DNA of 64,000 bases, from positions 62,001-126,000 of the forward strand of contig JAJYSJ010000004.1 of NCBI GenBank assembly GCA_021793645.1, in the 5' to 3' direction. The DNA comes from Bacillota bacterium. Its GTDB lineage: Bacteria > Bacillota > Sulfobacillia > JAJZYS01 > JAJYTV01. A model generated the notes under the pieces. It searched no databases. It worked only from the letters and a program-made list of their open reading frames with translations, and had not been told where the DNA came from. Below, piece by piece: positions 19,672-27,756 of this stretch. The number at the start of each line of letters is the position of its first letter. Position 1 is the first letter of the stretch. A program made the position numbers and the translations under genes.

Positions 19672-20543
19672 CGGTCCCTCACCTCCGCGAGCAGTTGCGA
19701 AATCTCTTCGGGACGCCCTGCGCCTGTGCTTTGCTTCTCTGCAGCCAGGCGTGCGAGGACCGGAAGGAAGGTGCGGTAGACCTCCGCCGGCTGATCCACA
19801 AGCACACTAAGATGCAGGATCACCGTGCCGAGGTCGCCGCGCTCGACGGCACCTGTCAGGGCCATGGGGATGCCAACGGCGAAAACGTTTTTTAGCGTGC
19901 CCTCTGCCAGAGGAAGCAGAAGCCGCAGTGCTTCCTCCCGCTCCGCTGCGTTCGCCTTTGGCCCTGCTGCAGCCTCTGCGGCCACCGCCAGCAGACCGAC
20001 GAGCGCATTGCTCGCAAGAGCAGCCGCAGCGTGAAGCCTCGGCTTCTGCTCCGATGAAATGCGCAAGGGCGTCATCGCCATCGACCGGACGAGCTGCTCC
20101 GCCCTGCCTGCGGCGGGATCGTCTCCTTGCACTGTGCAGATAGCGCCCGCAAAGGCCTCCCGGCCCGCCTGCGGCCGCGCGATCGCCTGCATGGGGTGCA
20201 AGGAGAGCACCTGCGCTCCAAGCTCCTTTGCAGGCGCGAGCACCCCCGCATCGAGCACACCGGAAGTGTGGCAGACGACCTGCCCCTTGCGCAGCGCGCC
20301 GTCCCTGGCGAGCGATGCGCAGACGTCGGCGATGCGTCCGTCAGGAACGGTGAGGTAGATCCAGTCTGCGCTGCGGCAAAGCGCTGCGGCGTCCGAGACG
20401 AGGGGCAGGTGCGTCGCCTCGGCGAACCGCTGCTGGGTTTGTGGATGGCCGCCAGTCGCGCCGAGTACGTCCTGCAGACCGCGGAGCGCCAACGCAAGCG
20501 CCGTGCCTACGCGGCCCGGTCCGACGATCGCGGCACGCTCCAA
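19656..20543 (-). CDS. Rossmann-like + DUF2520 protein (NADP-binding, ketopantoate-reductase-like fold)
   Basis: AAIVGPGRVGTALALAL; LHPMQAI, HAAAALASNALVGLL; TTG start after GGGGGGCGAGGGGC; overlaps panB start. Confidence 0.75.
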   Translation of the reverse strand: MERAAIVGPGRVGTALALALRGLQDVLGATGGHPQTQQRFAEATHLPLVSDAAALCRSADWIYLTVPDGRIADVCASLARDGALRKGQVVCHTSGVLDAGVLAPAKELGAQVLSLHPMQAIARPQAGREAFAGAICTVQGDDPAAGRAEQLVRSMAMTPLRISSEQKPRLHAAAALASNALVGLLAVAAEAAAGPKANAAEREEALRLLLPLAEGTLKNVFAVGIPMALTGAVERGDLGTVILHLSVLVDQPAEVYRTFLPVLARLAAEKQSTGAGRPEEISQLLAEVRDRWPNA

Positions 20544-20613
20544 GCCCCTCGCCCCCCACCCAATTCTAGCATGCATAGCCATCCGGAGGGCGCGCCGCCA
20601 GAACCATTCGGGG

Positions 20614-21249
20614 CTACTTTTGCGACGCTTGCACCGTTGGGCTCGCGGTGCCCGCGGAGACGTTGAAGTGGATCCACATGCCCTGGTCGGCATGTCCCGG
20701 TACGCCGCAGGCGATGTAGTACCTGCCTGCCGCCTTGGCGACGAAGTGGAACTGTGCCGTGCGGCCCGGCGAGATGCCCGACGTCGGATCGGTCGTCGAG
20801 GCGCCGCTGAACACCGGGGCGATGGTCGTTCGGCTTGCGGTGATGACCGCGCTGTGCGGGTACTGCCCATGGTTTGCAAGGTCCACGGTGATGTCCCAGT
20901 CGACCGGCACAGTCAAGGTGACGCTGCCGTTCGAGGCGCCTCCGAAGTTGAATCCGTTGTTGGCGCCGCCGTCACCGGCGATCAGATCGATCGTGACAGT
21001 CCTCTTGGCGGCGTCCACGCCGCCAAGCCAGGTGACGCCCTTTAGCACACCGCCCCCCGTAGCGGCCGCACTAGAAGAACTGCCGTACGAACCGTAGCCA
21101 TACGAGCTCGACGACCCGTAGCCGCCGCTGGACGAGGTGCTGTGGGCCTTGTGGTGGTGCGAGGGAGCGGCAGACGGGCTGTTGCCGCAGCCGCCCGCAA
21201 AAAGCAGTACCGCCGCAAGGGCGGCGCCGCAGGAAAGGCGATGTGCCAA
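20614..21249 (-). CDS. Sulfocyanin-like cupredoxin lipoprotein
   Basis: Lipobox LLFAGGC; Ser/Gly/Tyr linker; C-x4-H-x4-M copper motif (CGVPGHADQGM) plus upstream PHSAV. Confidence 0.75.
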   Translation of the reverse strand: MAHRLSCGAALAAVLLFAGGCGNSPSAAPSHHHKAHSTSSSGGYGSSSSYGYGSYGSSSSAAATGGGVLKGVTWLGGVDAAKRTVTIDLIAGDGGANNGFNFGGASNGSVTLTVPVDWDITVDLANHGQYPHSAVITASRTTIAPVFSGASTTDPTSGISPGRTAQFHFVAKAAGRYYIACGVPGHADQGMWIHFNVSAGTASPTVQASQK

Positions 21250-21329
21250 ATCAGGATCCCTCCTTTACCCGCACCGTACCACGGTCCTGCGGCGAGTCAA
21301 GATGAGGACGAGCGTGCGCTAAGATACGG

Positions 21330-22151
21330 ATGTCGACAACACGCATTTCCGGAGGCGATCGATTGCGCCCGACGTTTCCGCCCAATCCCTTTCGCAGGAT
21401 GCTGGGCATCGAGATCGAGATTCCGCAGCGCGGCCGCTGCGAAGCGACCATGCCAGGCCTCGAGGCGTCGCGTGACGCGACGGGCCTGATCGCCCAAGGG
21501 GCCGTGGCGACGCTTTGCGATATCACGATGGGACATGCCATCGGGGCGCAAACGACGGCGAACGAGCCATTCGCCACCGTGCATCTGCAGATCGCGTTCC
21601 ATGAGGCCGCCGGGAGCGGTCCTTTGCGCGGCGCGGGGCGCTGCCCTGCGCTTTCCCCCGGTTGGAAGGAGGCGATGGCCGCCTGTGAGATCCGGCGCGA
21701 TGACGGCGGACTCGTGGCGACGGCGCAGGGCTTCTTCGCGCGACGGCCGCCCGGGGCTGAACGCCCGGCCGAGCCTCCCGCGTGGGAGGGCGCCGCGCCG
21801 CAGAGCTTGTCCGCGCTGCTCGGGCTGCGGGTCGTGGGCGAGGAACTACGCATGGAGGTAGGCGGAGCGCTTCTCAACCCGGACGCGGTCGGGCACGGCG
21901 GCGCGCTCGCGGCTGCGCTGGACTCGGCGATGCGCCATGCGCTGGCGCAGCGCGGGGCAGGGGAGGCGATCGCCCTGCGCACGCTCGATGTGCGCTACAT
22001 CCTTCCCGCACTTCCGGGTGAGGTGGCGATTGTCCCCCAGGTGGATCGTAAGGGGCGCGCCATCCACTTTGCGCAGGCCCGTGCACTCGGTGCGGATGGA
22101 CGGACCCTTTGCGCCGCCGTCGGCATCTACGGCGGGCGGCTGCGGAGCTAG
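21330..22151 (+). CDS. Tandem hotdog-fold (PaaI-like) acyl-CoA thioesterase family protein
   Basis: GLIAQGAVATLCDITMGHAIGAQT and NPDAVGHGGALAAALDSAMRHAL repeats. Confidence 0.7.
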   Translation: MSTTRISGGDRLRPTFPPNPFRRMLGIEIEIPQRGRCEATMPGLEASRDATGLIAQGAVATLCDITMGHAIGAQTTANEPFATVHLQIAFHEAAGSGPLRGAGRCPALSPGWKEAMAACEIRRDDGGLVATAQGFFARRPPGAERPAEPPAWEGAAPQSLSALLGLRVVGEELRMEVGGALLNPDAVGHGGALAAALDSAMRHALAQRGAGEAIALRTLDVRYILPALPGEVAIVPQVDRKGRAIHFAQARALGADGRTLCAAVGIYGGRLRS

Positions 22152-23431
22152 TCCGTTTTCGAAGCAGCCGGATCTGGCGCTCTACGGAAGAAGTGCGCAA
22201 AGAGGAGTGCGTTTGCCGCCTGGAAGGCCGAGGCGAGTTCGAGCGGCAGGGCCATGAGGTCCAGCGACTCCATGAGCCAGCCTCCGAGGTACGGAGAGAT
22301 GCTTGTCGTGACCTGCGCAGGGAGGGATGAGGCGGAGGAGAGCCGACCACGCTCCTCGGGTTCGACGAGGTCGAGCACGAAGGATTGGCGGATCGGATTC
22401 GCGACCATCTGGAAGGCCATGCGCAGCACGTACACGATGCTGGCCCAGAGAAACGTAGGCGTGAATGGCAAGAGCGCCGTGAACGCCGCCCCCAGCAGGC
22501 GCGTCCAGAGGATCGCCGGGATGCTGCCAACGCGCTCGGCGAGGCGCGCAGCGCCCAGGTAGGGGAGTGCGGTAACGAGGTTGGTCACGGTGAAGAGCAT
22601 TGCCAGCTGTGCTGCGCCTACGCCGAAGCGGACGTGCAGCCAGTACGTTAGGAAGGGGCCGAGGAAGCCGGCACCAAAGCCGTTCAGGCTGTTCGTCAAG
22701 GAGAGCCGCCAGACGGCTCGGCGGGCTTTCACAGAGAGTCTGCGCCCCTCGATCCGGGCAGCCGGCACGGCTGGTGCCTCGCGTACGGGCAGCACGAGCA
22801 GGCCGGCGGCGAGCTGCGCGAGGCCTGCCAGCACCAGGGTGATGGCGTCGCCTCCCGCCCGCGTGATCCCGACGCCTTGCAAGACGTCCGGCAGCGCGGC
22901 CACCAGCGAACCCAGGGCGCCTGCCAGCACGCCCAGCAGTGACATGCGGGCGAATACCTCGTTGCGTGCGCTGCGCGGGACCACCTCGGCGATCAGGGGC
23001 TGCTCGACAGGAGCGAACGGACCCCAGGCCCCGCCAGAACCCGCTACGCCACCGCGCGCAAGGGCGCCGATGAACGCGAAGAGCAGCAGCAGCAGGTAGT
23101 TCGAGGCCAGTCCGAAGCCCACTGTGGCGATGCCCGCGAGCGCCGCGATTGCCAGCAGCACCGGGCGCCGCCCGTAGCGGTCGCCGAGGAAGCCGGCGCT
23201 CAGCAGGATGACTGCGCCGCCGATCGAGGCAAAGGTGAACACCAGCCCGGCTGCGGTCGGGCGAAGCCCGCGCTCCGCGACGAGCAGCGGCAGAACGACG
23301 GTGACGATCGACATCGCAAAGCTGCGCACCACGCGCGACGCGAGCAGGAAAAGATACTCCCTGCGGCGAGGGATGGACTGGTCTGCCGTTGTGCCACCTT
23401 CTTCCGAATGTCCGAGCACGGATGCCTGCTC
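22148..23431 (-). CDS. MFS transporter (start approximate; ORF open to 23710)
   Basis: VVLPLLVAERGLRPTAAGLVFTFASIGGAVILLSAGFLGDRYGRRPVL. Confidence 0.75.
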   Translation of the reverse strand, partial: EQASVLGHSEEGGTTADQSIPRRREYLFLLASRVVRSFAMSIVTVVLPLLVAERGLRPTAAGLVFTFASIGGAVILLSAGFLGDRYGRRPVLLAIAALAGIATVGFGLASNYLLLLLFAFIGALARGGVAGSGGAWGPFAPVEQPLIAEVVPRSARNEVFARMSLLGVLAGALGSLVAALPDVLQGVGITRAGGDAITLVLAGLAQLAAGLLVLPVREAPAVPAARIEGRRLSVKARRAVWRLSLTNSLNGFGAGFLGPFLTYWLHVRFGVGAAQLAMLFTVTNLVTALPYLGAARLAERVGSIPAILWTRLLGAAFTALLPFTPTFLWASIVYVLRMAFQMVANPIRQSFVLDLVEPEERGRLSSASSLPAQVTTSISPYLGGWLMESLDLMALPLELASAFQAANALLFAHFFRRAPDPAASKTD

Positions 23432-24118
23432 GCAATAGACAACACCCTGTACAATGGATGTACCCGTTTGATACTCCTGGGGAGCGTGGATGGGATCAGC
23501 TACGACGTCGTATTCCTGCGTGCCATACTCGGGTCGGTATACCCATGCACTTGGCCTCTGCCCGTCGTGGCGATCGGTCTGGCGGTCGCTGGCGGACAGG
23601 GGGCTACGGTCTCTCGCAACCGCCTGATCGCCTACGCCATCGGGTTCGTCATCGCGTTCACGCTGCTGCACCTCTACGGAACACCCGTCGCGAACTGGCT
23701 TGAGCGCCACCGGATGGTCGGCGAACTCGCCTTGGCCTTCCTTCTGATTTTTGAAGGTCTATTCCTTCTCGGGGTGCAGAACGTCTGGGCCCGCCTGCGC
23801 GGCAAGAGGCCCGGGGAGGATCCCGCCAGCGACGCGACCACAGCGACGCTGCTTGGCCTTGGGATGCCGTTCGCCACGACCCTTTGCCTGAGCACAGCGG
23901 CGCTGGCGGGAGCTTCGGCCTTGGGCGATGCGGGCAATGTAGGCGCCGCGGCAGCCGTCATCCTGATCATCGCCGTCGGTACGGCACTTGGACTTCTGCT
24001 CGTCGGGCACCTGGCCTACTTGGTCTGGCGCCGATTGCCCCCGGCTACCATCATCCCCCGGATTGCGGGCGGCGCCTTCGTCATCCTCGCGATCCTGATC
24101 GTGCTGGGTCGCGCATAG
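23408..24118 (+). CDS. CcdA-like thiol-disulfide transmembrane protein (start uncertain, possibly GTG ~23487)
   Basis: Six-TM-like profile with conserved Cys in VYPCTWPLP and TTLCLSTAAL; followed by a TlpA-like gene. Confidence 0.65.
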   Translation: MSEHGCLLAIDNTLYNGCTRLILLGSVDGISYDVVFLRAILGSVYPCTWPLPVVAIGLAVAGGQGATVSRNRLIAYAIGFVIAFTLLHLYGTPVANWLERHRMVGELALAFLLIFEGLFLLGVQNVWARLRGKRPGEDPASDATTATLLGLGMPFATTLCLSTAALAGASALGDAGNVGAAAAVILIIAVGTALGLLLVGHLAYLVWRRLPPATIIPRIAGGAFVILAILIVLGRA

Positions 24119-24140
24119 CCGAATAGCGGAGGGGAATCGC

Positions 24141-24683
24141 ATGCGCCGGTATCGGCCCTATCTGATCGGAACCATCGTGTTTGCAGCACTGTTGGCAATA
24201 GGCTTTCTCGGCCTGCGCCCCGTGCCGTCCGCGCCGAAGACCGTCGGCATCCAGGTCGGGCAGATCGCGCCGGATTGGAAACTGCCCCGTCTGGACGGGC
24301 ACGGCAGCATTCGCCTCGCCTCCCTGCGCGGGCAGCCGGTCTGGGTCAACTTCTTCGCGTCGTGGTGTCCGCCGTGCAATGCGGAGGCGCCGGGAATTGC
24401 GAAGGTGGCCGCGCAGAACCCAGGCCTCAAGGTGATCGGCGTCGACTTGACAGCCTCAGAGAAGAGCACGGGCGATGTGCAGGCCTTCGTCAAGAAGTAC
24501 CACATCGGCTTCCCCGTCGTGTTGGATACGCAGAATTCGGTCGCAAACCGCTACCAGGTGCAGTTCATTCCGACGAGCTTCTTCATCGACCGGCAGGGAG
24601 TGATCCAGGCGGTGGTGCAGTCCCCGGTCGTCAAGACGATGATCCCCCAGTATCTCGCGAAGATCGGCTTCACGCCGAAGTAG
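24141..24683 (+). CDS. TlpA/ResA-like membrane-anchored thiol-disulfide oxidoreductase
   Basis: N-terminal TM, VNFFASWCPPCNAEAP, FIPTSFFIDRQG. Confidence 0.9.
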   Translation: MRRYRPYLIGTIVFAALLAIGFLGLRPVPSAPKTVGIQVGQIAPDWKLPRLDGHGSIRLASLRGQPVWVNFFASWCPPCNAEAPGIAKVAAQNPGLKVIGVDLTASEKSTGDVQAFVKKYHIGFPVVLDTQNSVANRYQVQFIPTSFFIDRQGVIQAVVQSPVVKTMIPQYLAKIGFTPK

Positions 24684-24702
24684 CCTTCACCGAGTTCCAG
24701 GC

Positions 24703-24732
24703 GAAGGACGCCCCGGATCCGGGGCGTCCTTC
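24703..24732 (+). terminator. Terminator-like perfect palindrome
   Basis: GAAGGACGCCCCGGATCCGGGGCGTCCTTC. Confidence 0.7.
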
Positions 24733-24993
24733 ACGTTCCCGGCCGGTGCCCGATCGGAGGGGACCCCGTCCGATCGACCATGCCAGGGACAAACACCTAC
24801 CGATACGAGGTGCCGACGGTCCTGCCGAACGCCATATACTGGGCCGATTGCGCCTGCAATGTGGGGGAGTTCTGCGCGTCCGAATGGAGATTGCCGCGGG
24901 GAAGCGGTTGTCAGCTAATGATTGTAGGGAGACTGTGTCTACCTGGCCTTCCCATCGCTGCTCTCAAGGGCCGGGTTTGAAGGGTGTGACGCC

Positions 24994-25263
24994 TTGCAGG
25001 CTTCGGTGGACGTGCGGGTCGATGCCCGCGGGAGCGACTGCCCTGCGCCGCTCATGGAGATGATCGGCGCCGTGCAGACGGCGCAGGCCGGACAGGTGGT
25101 GGCAGTCCTCTCGAACGACTCCATGGCTCGTGCAGACATCCCACTCTGGGCCGCGAAGTCGGGCAACGAACTGCTCGCTGTGGAGCGGCACGAAGACTGT
25201 GAAGAGTACATCGTGCGCAAGCTGCCCCATGCCTTGGCACAGCTCGAGGACATCGGGAGGTGA
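24994..25263 (+). CDS. TusA-family sulfurtransferase-like protein (paralog 1)
   Basis: VDARGSDCPAPLMEMIGAVQTAQAGQVVAVLSND; TTG start. Confidence 0.82.
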   Translation: MQASVDVRVDARGSDCPAPLMEMIGAVQTAQAGQVVAVLSNDSMARADIPLWAAKSGNELLAVERHEDCEEYIVRKLPHALAQLEDIGR

Positions 25264-25267
25264 GGCC

Positions 25268-25933
25268 ATGCAGGTAGCACAGCGGGTTCGCGTAGTGACG
25301 ATCGCGGAAAGTACGGTCGTGCGCGCGGGCCTGCGCGCCCTCCTGCAGGACGCGCCGGACATTGAAGTGGTCGCTGACGCGAGAAACGCGAATGAGGCTT
25401 GTCGCGTAGCCCGGGAGGCGGGTGCGGAGGTCGCGGTTCTGGAGGTGCGGGACCCGGCGAAGATTGACGAGAGGACCTGCCAGGAAATCCGCCAGCAGTA
25501 TCCCGCCTGCAAGGTGCTCATCATCACGGCGCGCAGCGACGATGAGACGATCCTCGGCCTGATCATGGACGGTGCTGCGGGCTACCTGTTCGAGGACGTC
25601 ACCGCCGAGGAGCTGGCGAACGCAATCCGCACTGTCTGGGAGGGCGGGGCGCCGATGGATCCGCAGATGGCGTCTGTCGTAGCCGGGCGCCTGCGCGCGC
25701 GGTCCCTTGGAGAGCATAGTCCATGGGCGCCGCTGACGATCGACGAGTATGAGGTGCTGGAGCGCATCGTACGCGGCGAAACGAACCGTCAGATCAGCAA
25801 GGAGCTTAGGCTGGACGACAAGATCATCAAGCACCGCGTCTCCAGCATCCTGAAGAAGATCGGCGCAAAGAACCGCGTCGCGGCGGCAGCGTGGTGGGCG
25901 CGCCACCAGCCGGAACCGGCTCGGCAGGCCTAG
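25268..25933 (+). CDS. LuxR-type response regulator with degenerate receiver domain
   Basis: Receiver-like N-half without canonical DD/D/K; C-terminal HTH LTIDEYEVLERIVRGETNRQISKELRLDDKIIKHRVSSILKKIG. Confidence 0.85.
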   Translation: MQVAQRVRVVTIAESTVVRAGLRALLQDAPDIEVVADARNANEACRVAREAGAEVAVLEVRDPAKIDERTCQEIRQQYPACKVLIITARSDDETILGLIMDGAAGYLFEDVTAEELANAIRTVWEGGAPMDPQMASVVAGRLRARSLGEHSPWAPLTIDEYEVLERIVRGETNRQISKELRLDDKIIKHRVSSILKKIGAKNRVAAAAWWARHQPEPARQA

Positions 25934-25941
25934 GAAGGATC

Positions 25942-25977
25942 AAGGGAAGGACCCGGCGGCTGCCGGGTCCTTCCCTT
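25942..25977. terminator. Bidirectional terminator between converging genes
   Basis: AAGGGAAGGACCCGGC...GCCGGGTCCTTCCCTT. Confidence 0.8.
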
Positions 25978-25989
25978 TGCCTGCTGTCC

Positions 25990-27411
25990 CTAGGCGAAGA
26001 GGGTTTCCGGCTCCCCTCCCGCAAGAGGGGCGCGCAGAATGCGGTGGTTGCCGCTGTCCGCGATGAATAGGGCGCCATCTTGAACCTTGATGGCATGCGG
26101 TTCGCGCAAGCCGTCGAGGAAGGTCTCGATCCTTCCCTCGCGGAGGAGTAGGACACGGATCTTGTCGTTGTACGTGTCTGCGATGTAGAGTCGGTCCCCA
26201 TCGACCGCGAGGCCGCTCGGATGCTGCAGGAGCGCAAGGTCCAACGGGCCGTCGCGGTCTCCGAAGTCGAAAAGCCCCTGGCCGATCAGCGTGCGGACGA
26301 CGCCCTCCCCGGACATTGGCACCTCGCGAATCGCGCTTGACTCGGCGTCGGCCGCGTACAGCGTGTCGCCCTGCGCAGCGAGCCCCATCGGCTGGGCGAA
26401 GCGAGAACGCGCCAACGATGCGTCGTAGAGTGCCTCGTAGCCGCTCCCTGCGTACATGCTGAGGCTCTGGCGGCGCAGGTCGAGACGCCAGATCTGGTGT
26501 GCGCCGGCCATGGCGATGAACAGCTGCTCGCCCTGCAAGTGGACATCCCACGGCGAGCGGAGGTCGGTCGACCTGGGCGGACCGGGCGGCAGCAGATGCT
26601 GGGCTAGGCGGCCGCTCCCGGCGATGGTCGTGACGCCGCCCTGCGGCAGTCCGATCCGGCGGATCGCATGGTTTCCGGAGTCCGCGACGAAGACGTGGCG
26701 CGTGTTCGCGAACAGTCCGTGGGGGTCGTTGAACTGCGCCTGTTCGGCGGAGCCGTCGAGGAAGCCCTCACTGCCGCTGCCAATCGCTTCGAAGGAAGAA
26801 GTCCCGGTGTGCAGCCGCAGCACGCGGTGGTGGCCGGAGTCCGCTACGAACAGGGCATTCCCCTCGCCGAAGGCCAAGCCGCCAGGGTAGCGCAGGATGC
26901 CCCCGACGGCGGCGAGCTTGGCTGAGGGTATGGGCGCGTCACTGAGTATCCCTTGCGACGCGGCGCGCTGTAGTTCGGGCTTGAGAATGCGCGCCAGTTC
27001 CTCCGGTGAGATCTCTCCCTCATGCCGCGCGAAGACCATGCCTTCCGGGTCAAGGAAGATGAGAGTCGGCCAAGCGCGCACTGCGTAGGCCTTCCAGACG
27101 GTGAAGTCCGGGTCGTTCAGGACGGGATGCTCAATGCCCTCGCGGCGCATCGCATCAGCGACGCGGCCGGCGTCGTGCTCGCGGGTGAACTTCCCGCAGT
27201 GCACGCCGATCGCCGCGACGTAGGGCGCGTGGAGCGCTTCGGCCTGCCGCAACTGTGGCAGGATATGATGGCAGTTGATTCAGCCGTATGTCCAGAAATC
27301 CAGGATGACGACCTTGCCCCGCAGGTCTTGGAGATGCACGCCTTGGTGGCCCACCCACTCGAGACCAGCGGGGAAATCGGGCGCGTGAACGCGCGCGCTG
27401 TCAGAAAACAT
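25990..27411 (-). CDS. NHLRC2-like thioredoxin-domain + NHL-repeat protein; in-frame TGA at codon 44 (candidate selenocysteine)
   Basis: Start ATG 27411 after [51 protein letters not shown][TGA][31 protein letters not shown], then the supplied ORF continues in frame with NHL repeats. Confidence 0.75.
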
Positions 27412-27459
27412 GAGGACTCCCCCCTGGCCATCATGACCGAGGCGGAGGGGAGCGGCAAG

Positions 27460-27756
27460 TCAGGGATGGTCCGAGAGGAAGTCCTCGAGCACGTCGGTGC
27501 GGCCGGACGCCACGATCAGACTGAACAGCCGGTCCTTCGCGGAGCGCGGCAGCAGCTCTACCGTACGGGTCGTTGCACTGTCGCACTTTGCGGTCGGGTA
27601 GAGCGAAAGCAGGCGGTCCTTCTGCTCCTCGGCCACGGGCACCGACAGGGCTCGCAGTCCGGCGAACAGGTCCTCCGAGACGGCGCGCAGCTCCTTCGAC
27701 AGCGCCTCGAGCCGCTCCGCACTGAGGAAGACGAGGATGCGGTAGGGTGCGCTCAC
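27460..27756 (-). CDS. Hypothetical 98-aa protein translationally coupled to sat
   Basis: ATGA overlap with sat stop; soluble small protein. Confidence 0.65.
   Translation of the reverse strand: MSAPYRILVFLSAERLEALSKELRAVSEDLFAGLRALSVPVAEEQKDRLLSLYPTAKCDSATTRTVELLPRSAKDRLFSLIVASGRTDVLEDFLSDHP

Noticed and set aside
27117-27458. 113-aa minus-strand ORF covering the Trx region in another frame
   Set aside because: Ser/Arg-rich shadow frame; the thioredoxin frame is the one interrupted by TGA.
27460-27462. TGA ending the 98-aa gene considered as a second selenocysteine codon, since it is in frame with the Trx-NHL start
   Set aside because: Downstream residues [16 protein letters not shown] have no motif, and a full SD and ATG follow; an ordinary stop is simpler.
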